Below, in pieces: positions 1-8,445 of a stretch of 64,000 bases of DNA (position 1 is the first letter of the stretch; each line of letters begins with the position of its first letter). This DNA is from JAHOYW01 sp963664605. Lineage in GTDB: Bacteria; Verrucomicrobiota; Lentisphaeria; Victivallales; Victivallaceae. The stretch spans positions 4,277,710 through 4,341,709 of the forward strand of contig OY761536.1 in the NCBI GenBank assembly GCA_963664605.1, given 5' to 3'. Both the position numbers and the translations under genes were made by a program. The notes beneath the pieces are model-generated. The model did no database searches, was not told the origin of the DNA, and saw only the letters and a list, made by a program, of their open reading frames with translations.

Positions 1-747
1 AACTCAAATGGGCAAACTATCGAAGGAGTTTTTACTAAAGCGAAGACGGATAAAGATTTACCGCCGCTACTGGTGGAACATCATGGTGGAACACCTAACG
101 CTTATACTTGCGAGTATATGGCAATACCTCAGATGCACGCAAGATACGGAATGTCATCATTAAGAGTTAATTATCGCGGAAGCAGTGGGTATGGGCAGGA
201 TTTTATGGAATCTTTGTTTGGCAACTGGACAACCGGACCTGCTGATGACGGTACAAGCGGAGCCGGAAAATTGATTGCCGAAAAACTTGTTGACCCGTGT
301 CGGGTTGGGATTGCCGGAGACAGCGGCGGCGCTATGATTGGCGCAACCGCAATCGGTGTTTCAGACATCTATAAAGCCGCTGTCCTGGGGTGTGGGCTTT
401 ATGACTTGAGCTCTTTTTATCGTGGTCCTTTCTGGGAAAATGTGTGCGATTTGATGTTTGGAGGCCCCCCGACGGAATATATTGATTGTTACCGTAAAGA
501 ATCAGCAGCCAGTTATGCATCAAAAATAAAAACTCCGACATTATTATGGTGTGGAGAACAGGACAAAGCATGCCCCATAAGTCAAACAGAGATGTTTTAT
601 GGACTGTTGAAACGCAATAACATTCCAGTTGAATTTATCCGCTACCAAAATGAAGGTCATGGTATCCACAATTACGGACGTATGATGGACATGTTAGAAC
701 GCCGCCTTAACTGGTTTAAGAAATACCTGCTTAAAAAGTCCGGTTAA
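1..747 (+). CDS. S9-family (prolyl oligopeptidase-like) peptidase, C-terminal part
   Basis: The frame is open from the first base, so only the last ~248 residues are in the window and the start lies upstream. They form the alpha/beta-hydrolase catalytic domain of the S9 peptidase family. Visible marks are NYRGSSGYG, typical of S9 enzymes just after the oxyanion strand, the nucleophile serine in AGDSGG (codon near 322), a candidate acid Asp in GEQDKACP and the His in NEGHG near the C-terminus. The family cleaves peptides or acylated substrates. The N-terminal beta-propeller expected for the family would be upstream and cannot be judged here. The gene ends 29 bp before the convergent stop of the UroD-like gene, so it is not part of that operon. 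Confidence 0.85.
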   Translation, partial: NSNGQTIEGVFTKAKTDKDLPPLLVEHHGGTPNAYTCEYMAIPQMHARYGMSSLRVNYRGSSGYGQDFMESLFGNWTTGPADDGTSGAGKLIAEKLVDPCRVGIAGDSGGAMIGATAIGVSDIYKAAVLGCGLYDLSSFYRGPFWENVCDLMFGGPPTEYIDCYRKESAASYASKIKTPTLLWCGEQDKACPISQTEMFYGLLKRNNIPVEFIRYQNEGHGIHNYGRMMDMLERRLNWFKKYLLKKSG

Positions 748-775
748 ATACTGCAAGCCTAAAGAAGACACCATT

Positions 776-1972
776 TTATAGTGAAGTAATATATTCAGCG
801 ATTGCTGCAATATTCTCTTCGGGAGTCCCTGATGCCAGGTTGTCTGCGACGGAAAAAATAAAAGCCCCGCCCGGCATTCCTTCCTGTAAGCACTTCTTAG
901 CTTCTTCCAGAGCCTCAGTTGGAGAACCGTCCCTTAAAGCTCCGGTTGGACTTAAATTACCTTTCAGGCATATTTTCTGTCCAATTGTTTTTTTAGCTTC
1001 AAGCATAGTTGTATTTCCAAGAGGCGGAGGGGTAAGGGTTTCCAATATATCAGCTTTTGAGCTCAATATGGGTTCCATCAGGGTTTTTACATTGCCGCAC
1101 ATGTGCAGGTGGGTCATACCTCCAGCTTCACGTACAGCGTTACAAATCCGCTGTTGATAAGGGGCGCAAAACTCGAGAAATATATCAGGAGAGAACAAAC
1201 ATGCGGTTGCGGCGCCCAGACGAATCATATCCATGCCGTTTTTTATCATGGCTACGCTTGTTTCCAGGCATATATTACATAACTCGTCACAAATTGTTTT
1301 CAATACCACCGGATTGTCAAAAATCATATACATAAGAGATTCAATCCCAAGATACCAGCCAATAGCGGAAACAGGGTCAATCACAGTTCCTGATAAGGCT
1401 ATATCATTGCCAACAGCTTTTCTTATTCTGTAAAGATAGGAAAAATCCGCTTTGGTCAAATCCCCTTTCAAACAATCAATGTGTTTGATAATATCTTCAG
1501 CTTGAGAAAATACAGGTTGAGTAACGTCAGATGTTCCAGTTTCCAAATCAAGCGCTTCCTCAGATTCCAGGCCGTTGTCCCAAATTACCTTTTTGACGAC
1601 CAGGCCAGTCAGGCCATCATCTAATAGTCCATCACCTTTAAGCTTGGGCGGCATAGCGTTCCATGCCATAGCTGATACTGAACTGTAGAGCGGTGAAGGC
1701 GTACTGAGCTTTTTATCCTTGTAAAACAGAGTTACTTTATGCGGAATCCTGGTCGGGATTAGAACAGGGATGTCAAAAATCAAGTCAGTATTAAAGCGTT
1801 TCTGAAATTTTATTCTGGCATCAACTTGTTCATTATAGTCCATCCACAGCCTGCGGGATGGGGTATATTTGCCATTTGGAAACAAATAGCCAGCTTCTTC
1901 AAAAAAATCAAAAGCCGGCCTGTCGTATTCAGAAAAGTTAGCTGCCGCTTTGATTCTGTCAATCGCTTTCAT
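776..1972 (-). CDS. Uroporphyrinogen decarboxylase-like (URO-D/MtaA superfamily) protein
   Basis: A 398-residue TIM-barrel protein of the URO-D/MtaA superfamily. The late motif THLHMCGN (residues ~287-294) resembles the His-x-Cys zinc site of MtaA/CmuA corrinoid methyltransferases, and PGGAFIFSVADN followed by SGTPEENI matches the C-terminal signature of the family. The cysteine that usually completes the zinc site in this last block is not seen (VADN in its place), so methyltransferase activity is uncertain. Proteins of this type are common in sugar-catabolic loci of Lentisphaerota and related bacteria, with unknown function, and a heme role is unlikely here. It is the last gene of the four-gene minus operon that starts with the kinase at 5280. 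A G-rich Shine-Dalgarno precedes the ATG. Confidence 0.8.
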   Translation of the reverse strand: MKAIDRIKAAANFSEYDRPAFDFFEEAGYLFPNGKYTPSRRLWMDYNEQVDARIKFQKRFNTDLIFDIPVLIPTRIPHKVTLFYKDKKLSTPSPLYSSVSAMAWNAMPPKLKGDGLLDDGLTGLVVKKVIWDNGLESEEALDLETGTSDVTQPVFSQAEDIIKHIDCLKGDLTKADFSYLYRIRKAVGNDIALSGTVIDPVSAIGWYLGIESLMYMIFDNPVVLKTICDELCNICLETSVAMIKNGMDMIRLGAATACLFSPDIFLEFCAPYQQRICNAVREAGGMTHLHMCGNVKTLMEPILSSKADILETLTPPPLGNTTMLEAKKTIGQKICLKGNLSPTGALRDGSPTEALEEAKKCLQEGMPGGAFIFSVADNLASGTPEENIAAIAEYITSL

Positions 1973-1997
1973 TCCAATCCCCTTTTTTATAGCTAGA

Positions 1998-2564
1998 TTA
2001 CATATACTTTTTGATTGACTTAAGTACCGCGTCAGACAAAACTTCGTTACCGAATTCCGTCATATGGCAGCCGTCATCGCATATACACTTTGAAAAGTCA
2101 TTACATTCAATAACTTTATGTAAGTCATTTAAAGGAATACCTTCTTCCTTGATGATTTCCAGTGCGGCGGCATTGTACTCTTCTATCTCAGAGTTTCTTC
2201 GCACTTTCCATTCTAGCCTTGGCACTCCTTCTTCCCTAATATATAGTGGAGTTGTGCTGGCCCAAATCATCTGAACATTGTCAAGCTCTTTGACCTTTTT
2301 AATAAACCTGCGTAAACACAGGCTGTATTGTTTCAGAATGACCTGATGCTCACCATCATCCATTATTGCAACATCATGAATTCCGAAATTGACGTGGACA
2401 ATATCAGGATTAATATCAGCTACCCATTCCTGAAAATGATCCAGAGACCACAAGCTGTGACGGCAATTTTCTTTTGGCCCCCATACTTCAGCTTCAGGGC
2501 ATTTTTTTGCGACTAGTGGAAGATATCCCATTCTGATGGAATCTCCGATCAATACAACTTTCAT
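1998..2564 (-). CDS. SGNH/GDSL-type hydrolase
   Basis: A 188-residue SGNH hydrolase. The catalytic serine block is at the extreme N-terminus (VLIGDSIRMGY, Ser9), an Asn in VNFGIHD fits block III, and DGCHMTEFG near the C-terminus supplies the Asp and His of block V. There is no signal peptide, so it is probably cytoplasmic and deacylates a small substrate, for example an acetylated sugar. It lies between the amidohydrolase (14 bp) and the UroD-like gene (25 bp) and is probably cotranscribed with both. The start is supported by AGAGGT just upstream. The substrate is not known; the neighbourhood suggests sugar catabolism. Confidence 0.83.
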   Translation of the reverse strand: MKVVLIGDSIRMGYLPLVAKKCPEAEVWGPKENCRHSLWSLDHFQEWVADINPDIVHVNFGIHDVAIMDDGEHQVILKQYSLCLRRFIKKVKELDNVQMIWASTTPLYIREEGVPRLEWKVRRNSEIEEYNAAALEIIKEEGIPLNDLHKVIECNDFSKCICDDGCHMTEFGNEVLSDAVLKSIKKYM

Positions 2565-2578
2565 TTCATTACCTCTTT

Positions 2579-3913
2579 TTATAATTTTTGAGCGTTTGTT
2601 CTTAATATCTTTAAAATGTCTTTATCCGGGAGCTTTGCGCCGAGGAATAATCCAAGGTTACAGCGGGGGTCAAACCAGTTGACATCACTGCCGAATAACA
2701 TTCTATCCGATCCAATTTCATCAGCGAAAGCCTCGATTACACCGTTATGGTAATAATCTCCGGCAAAATCCACATAGACATTCGGAAAATCCTTACAGAC
2801 CCGTACGGTTGCGTCGAACGCCCCGGGCCTCCCTCCGGCATGGCCCAAAACAAACGGAGTTTTATGGTATTTTTCGAGATGTCTGCGGAAACGGTCGGGA
2901 TGGGACATATACTGTACAGGGTTGTAGTCCGAAATATCCCAACTGTGAGTCATTATTGTTTTCTCGAATTCTTCCGCAATTTGAAAAATTATTTCATATC
3001 TGTTGTCATCGGCTTCAACTTTATGAAACGATGGATGAATCTTTATCCCGATGCACGCAGGGTTACGAAGCGACCGTTTGAGCTTGAATAAGTATTTGTC
3101 GCTTATTAAGTTAGGATTGAACAGTTCAAAATAATAAAATCTTTCAGGAGCAAAGTTCCGCAGGGTATTTGTTGATTTCTCCCCGCTTTCATCAAAAAAC
3201 AATGCTTCCGAAGCCGCCAAAAATATCTTTTCACAAGCATATTTATCCATGAATGCTGTCCAGTCCGCTGGCGTAAACTCCATATCCGGAGTTGGAAAAC
3301 CATTGACTTGTTTTTCTCCCGGCTGTTGACTGTGAGCATGTGCGTCGATAATAAAGGGTTCCGGCAGGCTCAAGGGGACTTCGGGGACGACAAATTCTTC
3401 CTGGCCTGATAAACGGCGCAGGTTGTTACCGGCGATGTCGCATTTGGTTTTCCATGAGAAATCTCCAAGAATTATTGGACTCATTGATACATCCGCCGAA
3501 TATTTTGGTAAATGTGAACCGTATAATAGACGGTTGCCAAAACCGAGTTTTATCAGTTTTTCATGTCCGAGCCAGTTACAGAAGTTATACGTGCACAAAT
3601 AGATATTGGAATAATTCCGCAGTGCGTGTAGCACTTTATCATAGTGATATATGAGTTTGCGGTCGCCGGATTCAATGATGATATTCTGTTTTGGATTTTC
3701 AGCGGCAAGTTTTTCTATATCAGGGAAGTCCACCTCTGTGTGTAAAAGCCGTACTATATTATCTGGAAGCTCAATGCTTTGCGGCAAATCAATATTTGCA
3801 TATTCCGGAAAAACCGCTTTGTCATTAGGGCAGACAGCGGCATCGAGCCATGGCAACGCCTGTTTGATATTCTTGTAATTATTTCTTAACTGTTTAAGAG
3901 CCTGTAATGACAT
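2579..3913 (-). CDS. Amidohydrolase 2 family protein with a partial duplicated N-terminal half
   Basis: A 444-residue metal-dependent hydrolase of the amidohydrolase 2 (PF04909-type) family. The complete domain spans about residues 186-444: metal-binding DAHAH (His192, His194), THSWD, LGHAGGRPG and LFGSDVNW in the usual order. Residues ~1-170 do not look like a random leader. They end in LLYGSHLPKYS followed by ~25 residues and GNNLRRL, which resembles the C-terminal end of the same family (LLFGSD...GNARRLL). The gene therefore seems to carry a second, metal-site-less amidohydrolase tail in front of the intact one. The start overlaps the kinase stop region (2-bp gap), indicating translational coupling. 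The reaction is unknown; family members hydrolyse lactones or decarboxylate small acids. Confidence 0.8.
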   Translation of the reverse strand: MSLQALKQLRNNYKNIKQALPWLDAAVCPNDKAVFPEYANIDLPQSIELPDNIVRLLHTEVDFPDIEKLAAENPKQNIIIESGDRKLIYHYDKVLHALRNYSNIYLCTYNFCNWLGHEKLIKLGFGNRLLYGSHLPKYSADVSMSPIILGDFSWKTKCDIAGNNLRRLSGQEEFVVPEVPLSLPEPFIIDAHAHSQQPGEKQVNGFPTPDMEFTPADWTAFMDKYACEKIFLAASEALFFDESGEKSTNTLRNFAPERFYYFELFNPNLISDKYLFKLKRSLRNPACIGIKIHPSFHKVEADDNRYEIIFQIAEEFEKTIMTHSWDISDYNPVQYMSHPDRFRRHLEKYHKTPFVLGHAGGRPGAFDATVRVCKDFPNVYVDFAGDYYHNGVIEAFADEIGSDRMLFGSDVNWFDPRCNLGLFLGAKLPDKDILKILRTNAQKL

Positions 3914-3915
3914 TA

Positions 3916-5280
3916 TTAACTCTCCGAAATATTTAATTCATTGACGTTTATTATATCACCTGCAGCCATTGCCTGTAATAATAAATTACCTGCAGCGGAA
4001 GCTTCCGCACAACTTTTTTTTATTTTCAGTCCGCACATCTCTTCAAGGCCTCCACACAAGAATTCATCACGAACCCCGCCGCTGACAATATTAAGTGACT
4101 TAAATTTGAATCCAGTAGCTTTTGATAGGCTTTCGATATTTTCTGTGATATGTTTTCCCAAGCTCCGGAGAATTATACGGGCAAAGTCACCAACTGTTTC
4201 AGGCTTTTGCTTACACAAATTAGAAACCGCGACAGTCATTTTTTCCGGGGCAAAAAGGCTTTTATCGCCTAAAGGTATTATTGAATCCATTTTTGAGTTT
4301 TTCGCCTGCTCTTCTATTTCCTGCCAGGGTGGATTTCCCCATTCCCTGCGGCATTGCTGTAAAGCCCACAAGCCGGCGCCACTTTTAAATACACCCCATT
4401 TCTTGCAGGGTAAGCCAATATAAGCTAATCTGTCTTTGTCTTTAAGGCTGTTAATATTTCCTTCAAACACACAGCCAAGCATTGCCCATGTTCCCAGGCT
4501 GACTATCAGGTCGCCGTTTTTGAATGGCAGCATCAATGTTGACGCTGCTGCGGTGTCATGCCCTGCCCCGGATATTACCGGGACGCCAGTTAACTTGGGA
4601 TGTGGAGCTGATTCAGGAAGAATATTCCCGATAATTGCGGGTTTAAACAACACTTTCCCTAATATGCCAGCTGGGAGCTTAAGGCTTTTTAATAGTTCCT
4701 CATCCCATTTGTTTTCTTGAATATTCCACATTTGCGACGCTGTTGCCATTGTCCAGTCTGTGCTTGCTATACCGCACAACTGATAATGTACCAGATCGGC
4801 AATATGCAGCAGTCTTGCCGCTTTTTCCAGTATTTCCGGTTCTCTTTCGCGCATTGCGTTAAGTTGACAAAGCGTGGTGATGGGAGAAATTACTGAACCA
4901 TTTTGACGGAATAAAGTTTCAGTATCAATTATGTTACTAAAACTTTCCGGCATGCCTTGTGTTCTACTGTCACGGTATGAAACCGGTTTGTAAAATAATT
5001 TGCCATTTGAATCAAGCAGTCCAAAATCCTGAGACCAGCTGTCACAACTTACTGAAGTTATAGCTGTATCGCCGGCAAACTCACAGGCTTTATACAGTCC
5101 ATTATTGATTTCTGTGGAAATAAGCTCCCAGTTCCAACATTGCTTATTGTCGCAAATAATAATATCATGTCCGAAACGGTGAACTTCAGTTATATTAAGA
5201 TTTGCTGCCGAGAAGTTCCCGACGATAATACGCCCGCTTCCTGCACCTATATCTATTGCTATTCTTAGTGTTTTTGACAT
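3916..5280 (-). CDS. FGGY-family carbohydrate kinase, rhamnulokinase-like
   Basis: A 454-residue FGGY sugar kinase. The N-terminal phosphate motif is IDIGAGSGRIIVG, the substrate/catalytic block VISGAGHDTAAA carries the proposed base Asp, followed by VSLGTWAMLG, and the C-terminal nucleotide motif is IVSGGVRDEFLC. The IGAGSGR and GTW signatures match rhamnulokinase (RhaB) better than xylulo- or glycerol kinases; the protein is shorter than and clearly different from the second kinase of this type at 46348. It is the first gene of a minus-strand operon with an amidohydrolase, an SGNH hydrolase and a UroD-like protein. It probably phosphorylates a deoxy-ketose or a related sugar. No strong Shine-Dalgarno is seen before the ATG. 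Confidence 0.85.
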   Translation of the reverse strand: MSKTLRIAIDIGAGSGRIIVGNFSAANLNITEVHRFGHDIIICDNKQCWNWELISTEINNGLYKACEFAGDTAITSVSCDSWSQDFGLLDSNGKLFYKPVSYRDSRTQGMPESFSNIIDTETLFRQNGSVISPITTLCQLNAMREREPEILEKAARLLHIADLVHYQLCGIASTDWTMATASQMWNIQENKWDEELLKSLKLPAGILGKVLFKPAIIGNILPESAPHPKLTGVPVISGAGHDTAAASTLMLPFKNGDLIVSLGTWAMLGCVFEGNINSLKDKDRLAYIGLPCKKWGVFKSGAGLWALQQCRREWGNPPWQEIEEQAKNSKMDSIIPLGDKSLFAPEKMTVAVSNLCKQKPETVGDFARIILRSLGKHITENIESLSKATGFKFKSLNIVSGGVRDEFLCGGLEEMCGLKIKKSCAEASAAGNLLLQAMAAGDIINVNELNISES

Positions 5281-5305
5281 GAATATATCTGTTTTTGATT
5301 AATTA

Positions 5306-5324
5306 TTGATTATAATTATACATC
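5306..5324 (-). promoter_or_regulatory. Candidate operator in the kinase promoter, also found near rhaB
   Basis: Read on the minus strand, this 19-bp site is GATGTATAATTATAATCAA. It overlaps the -10 of the kinase promoter. The promoter of rhaB at 46306-46325 carries GATGTATAGATTATAATCAA, identical except for a 1-bp insertion/exchange in the middle. The core TGATTATA also recurs twice in inverted orientation on the DeoR side of the same intergenic region. It could bind the adjacent DeoR protein or a rhamnose-type regulator. Confidence 0.45.
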
Positions 5325-5342
5325 TATATGTAAATATTTCAA
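5315..5342 (-). promoter_or_regulatory. Sigma-70-type promoter of the kinase operon
   Basis: Minus-strand TTGAAA (5342-5337) and TATAAT (5320-5315) are separated by 16 bp. The predicted 5' leader to the ATG at 5280 is about 25-30 nt. The -10 box lies inside the repeated TGATTATA motif, the geometry expected for repression. Confidence 0.5.
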
Positions 5343-5371
5343 CAAAAATTCGATTTTTATTAGAATATTGA

Positions 5372-5399
5372 TTGAAATAGTCAAAAAGTATATTATAAT
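5372..5399 (+). promoter_or_regulatory. Sigma-70-type promoter of the DeoR gene
   Basis: TTGAAA (5372-5377), a 16-bp spacer and TATAAT (5394-5399) precede the regulator gene. It has the same hexamers and spacing as the divergent kinase promoter. The start codon follows after AAGGA and 8 bp. Confidence 0.55.
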
Positions 5400-5418
5400 C
5401 ATGTATGTATAATCAAAA
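5391..5418 (+). promoter_or_regulatory. Candidate autoregulatory operator of the DeoR protein
   Basis: Two copies of TTATAATCA/TATAATCAA, the reverse complement of the TGATTATA core seen at 5306-5324, lie 14 bp apart. They cover the -10 and the expected transcription start of the DeoR gene. With the inverted copy on the kinase side, this gives a pair of sites that could be bridged by one repressor. Confidence 0.45.
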
Positions 5419-5432
5419 TAAGGATTCTTGCA

Positions 5433-6194
5433 ATGAACCAGCGGCAGATTGACTTAATTAAACTTCTTGAACAGGAAGGCGAATTGAATATTGAGGCATT
5501 ATCCAGCAGCCTTAATGCTTCCGAGGCGACTATTCGACGGGATTTAATCAGTCTTGAGGAAACTGGGCATATAGTTCGTACATTTGGCGGAGCCCGGGTG
5601 ATTTCTGCCCCATCGCTGGTCGTCAGCACATTTGAACAAAAACGCGAGACAATGCGCAAGGAAAAAGAACAGATCGCCCGTAAAGCGGCAGATCTAGTTA
5701 AACCCGGCATGGTTGTGGCAATCGACAGCGGAACTACTGCGTGGCGGCTGGCGGCAGCTTTGAAAGATAAAGCTCCTCTAAAAATAATTACCAGTGCTTT
5801 AGCGGTTTTTGAGGAACTGGGCGCGGTTGAAGGTATTTCCATATTCTGCACCGGCGGAAAATTCAGAGTTCAAAATTTGGACTTTGTCGGAGCGTCTGCA
5901 ATTGATTCCTTTAAAAAGCTTCATGCGGATATTGCATTTTTTGGAGCTGACAGCATGATTCCCGGTCGCGGCGCTTATTCTCTTGATGAGCAAAGCGCTG
6001 ATGTCGCCAGGGCAATGGCTTCTGCTTCAGATGTAAAAATACTTCTGGCGGATCATTCAAAGATCAACTCTCATGGATGTTTTCAAACACTTGGAGACGA
6101 TGAAATAGATCATTTTATAACGGATAATGGTATTGATGCTGGCGTGAAAGAAGAATTAGAGCAAAGTCATTATGGATTAATTATTGCGGACTAG
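5433..6194 (+). CDS. DeoR/GlpR-family transcriptional repressor
   Basis: A 253-residue DeoR-family regulator of typical length. Residues ~1-57 form the winged helix-turn-helix with the family signature ASEATIRRDLISLEE followed by a G-rich turn FGGAR. Residues ~70-250 form the sugar-phosphate-binding DeoRC domain, with AIDSGTTAWRLA matching the phosphosugar-binding loop (usually D.GTT) and ILLADHSKI near the end. Such proteins sense phosphorylated sugars, here plausibly the product of the divergent kinase. The gene opens the right-hand half of the locus and likely controls both directions through the TGATTATA repeats. The start is supported by AAGGA with 8 bp spacing. Confidence 0.92.
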   Translation: MNQRQIDLIKLLEQEGELNIEALSSSLNASEATIRRDLISLEETGHIVRTFGGARVISAPSLVVSTFEQKRETMRKEKEQIARKAADLVKPGMVVAIDSGTTAWRLAAALKDKAPLKIITSALAVFEELGAVEGISIFCTGGKFRVQNLDFVGASAIDSFKKLHADIAFFGADSMIPGRGAYSLDEQSADVARAMASASDVKILLADHSKINSHGCFQTLGDDEIDHFITDNGIDAGVKEELEQSHYGLIIAD

Positions 6195-6304
6195 CACCAT
6201 CTTATAAAATCAATTTATATCTGAAAATAAAGGAGTTTGAATTTTACAATAATAGAGTTTTTTGCAGTTGAAAATAAAACAGCTAATTTAAAGGAACATG
6301 AAAA

Positions 6305-7639
6305 ATGGATAAAACACTACAGGATATCTACGCCCTGACTCCGGAGCAGATGGAGCAATGCGCTAATAATGTCATGCTTGGAGGCGGCACGCGCGGCGGC
6401 CCGGTATTGACAAAAGGTAAAGGCGTTCGCGTCTGGGACGACAACGGTAATGACTATATTGACTGCACATCGCAAAGCTGGGCATTGTACTTGGGATACG
6501 CAAATGATGAAATCAATCAGGTTATACGCGAGCATATTGAGAATATGACTCACATTCACCAGGGATTTGATAATAAACCACGTTCCTATCTGGCAAACAA
6601 ACTGGCGGAAGCCGCACCGGATGGCTTGAACCGGGTGTCGTTTACTGTCGGCGGCGGGCCGGCAATCGAAGCGGCAATGAAAATTGCTTTTAAAAATGTT
6701 CAGCCTTCACGTGACTTTGTCTGTCTTCAAGACAGTTATCACGGTACAACGCTGGGTTCAATGGGTGCTTCATGGATTTCGACTAAATCAAATGGTAAAT
6801 TCATGGGCGGCAGCCGCTTTTTGGGGCTTACAAAACCCTTTATCCGTATTCCCAACCCGAATACCTATACTAATCCATTTGGTGTTGACGCGGAAACGTA
6901 TACTGATATGTGTTTGACTATGACGCGTGAAACTTTCCAGCGCGGTATCGCCGGAAAGCCGGCGGGTGTTATAGTTGAAACTATTCAAGCCAGTGCCGGG
7001 CAGTTGATTTTACCTAAAAGATATCTTCAGGGATTAAGGGAACTTTGCGATGAATTCGATACTCTTCTGATTTTTGATGAAATTCAGACTTTTGGGCGTA
7101 TAGGTGAAACATTTGCGGCAGGTTATTTCGGGGTCAAGCCGGATATTATCGTGCTTGGCAAAGGACTTGGCGCCGGATTGCCGCTGGCAGGAATTATAAT
7201 TGATGATAAGCTCGAAGGATTTTCCCCTGATACCGAGGAACTTCACACTTTTGCCAATCCGACTCTTTCGATGGTTACCGCCGCAAAACAACTCGCGATG
7301 TTTAATGATGGCGTGCTTGAAAACTGCCGGGCAATGGGGCAATATCTTGGTGGTTCTATCAAAATGATGATGAAGGATTATCCTGAAATCGGCGACGTTC
7401 GTCAAGCCGGACTGCATATTGGAGTTGAATTTGTTAAAAATCCGGAAAGTAAAGAAGCGGCTGTAGATGAAACAGTTGCTATTCGCACGGCAGGATTTAA
7501 AAATGGAATTATCTTCGGCCTTGGCGGCGTACGCAAGAATGTATTGAAAGTCAAACCACCGCTGATTGTCAGCAGAATGGAATGTGATGAAATCCTAGAG
7601 AAATTCAGTAAATCACTTAAAGAAGTATTGAGGAAATAA
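6305..7639 (+). CDS. Class III (PLP-dependent) aminotransferase
   Basis: A 444-residue fold-type I aminotransferase of class III (ornithine/4-aminobutyrate/glutamate-1-semialdehyde group). LLIFDEIQTFGR holds the PLP-contacting Asp, GKGLGAGLPLAGIIID holds the lysine expected to form the Schiff base (Lys in VLGKGLG), and HTFANPTLS is the family's conserved Thr region. It moves an amino group between an amino acid/amine and an oxo compound. It is followed after 2 bp by an SDR dehydrogenase, so the pair could interconvert an alcohol, a ketone and an amine. An AAAGGA precedes the start with about 10 bp spacing. The substrate cannot be read from the sequence. Confidence 0.88.
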   Translation: MDKTLQDIYALTPEQMEQCANNVMLGGGTRGGPVLTKGKGVRVWDDNGNDYIDCTSQSWALYLGYANDEINQVIREHIENMTHIHQGFDNKPRSYLANKLAEAAPDGLNRVSFTVGGGPAIEAAMKIAFKNVQPSRDFVCLQDSYHGTTLGSMGASWISTKSNGKFMGGSRFLGLTKPFIRIPNPNTYTNPFGVDAETYTDMCLTMTRETFQRGIAGKPAGVIVETIQASAGQLILPKRYLQGLRELCDEFDTLLIFDEIQTFGRIGETFAAGYFGVKPDIIVLGKGLGAGLPLAGIIIDDKLEGFSPDTEELHTFANPTLSMVTAAKQLAMFNDGVLENCRAMGQYLGGSIKMMMKDYPEIGDVRQAGLHIGVEFVKNPESKEAAVDETVAIRTAGFKNGIIFGLGGVRKNVLKVKPPLIVSRMECDEILEKFSKSLKEVLRK

Positions 7640-7641
7640 TC

Positions 7642-8412
7642 ATGTTTAAAGATATGAAAGGCAAAACGACTTTAGTAATCGGCGGCGCCAGAGGAATTGG
7701 CGCCGCTGTAGTCAAAGCCGCCGCGCAATCCGGCAGCAATGTCGTGTGGACCTGTCTGGATATGCCTGTAGATGTCGAAGCTTCTGAAAAACTCCTGGTG
7801 GAAATAAAAAAAGATGGAATTGAAGCTTTCTATGAAAAAGTCGATTGCACTGACGAAAAGGCCTCTCAAGCTTTAATCAGGAAAACTGTTGGTAAATGGG
7901 AACAGATTGATTGCCTGGCACATTGCGCCGGATATACCAGTCCCGTTTCCATGCTTGACCTTGACGCTGAGGAATGGAAACGTGTGGTTGATATTAACCT
8001 AAACGGCGCATTTATTTCAATACGTTCAGTCCTCGAGTCAATGATCGCTAATAACGGTGGTTCGATTGTACTGATCGGCTCTGCGGCGATCGTTGCCGGG
8101 GGCGGCGGACGCGCGGACTACGTTTCCGCCAAAGCCGGACTTGAGGGGTTAAGTCGTGCTACCACTAAAGAATTCGCCTCAAAGGGCATCAGGTGTAATA
8201 TTGTGCATCCATCATTGATTGAAACCGATTTATTGAAGCAGCGTTATCCTGACGAAAACGAACGTGCGAAAATCGCCAGCGGCGTGCCTCTCGGCAGGCT
8301 TGGACAGCCGGAAGATATTGCAAACGCAACTTTATTTTTACTTTCCGATATTTCATCGTATATTACAGCCCAGTCTATTTACGTGGACGGCGGAAGGACT
8401 TTTTGCAAATAA
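7642..8412 (+). CDS. Short-chain dehydrogenase/reductase (SDR)
   Basis: A 256-residue classical SDR with all the marks: nucleotide-binding GGARGIG near residue 14, the catalytic Ser in VLIGSAA and the Tyr/Lys pair in YVSAKAG, and a C-terminal IYVDGGRTF typical of the family. It would oxidise or reduce a hydroxyl/ketone with NAD(P)(H). The ATG lies 2 bp after the aminotransferase stop, with the Shine-Dalgarno (GAGGAAA) inside that gene's last codons, so translation is coupled. Context suggests it works with the aminotransferase on a sugar-derived substrate. Confidence 0.92.
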   Translation: MFKDMKGKTTLVIGGARGIGAAVVKAAAQSGSNVVWTCLDMPVDVEASEKLLVEIKKDGIEAFYEKVDCTDEKASQALIRKTVGKWEQIDCLAHCAGYTSPVSMLDLDAEEWKRVVDINLNGAFISIRSVLESMIANNGGSIVLIGSAAIVAGGGGRADYVSAKAGLEGLSRATTKEFASKGIRCNIVHPSLIETDLLKQRYPDENERAKIASGVPLGRLGQPEDIANATLFLLSDISSYITAQSIYVDGGRTFCK

Positions 8413-8445
8413 ATCGTCGAAAACAAGTTTGCTAATATATAATAT

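Noticed and set aside
5399..5851. A 150-codon open frame opposite the DeoR gene
   Set aside because: It lies fully antisense to a well-supported regulator, has Ser/Ala-rich low-information content and no ribosome binding site.
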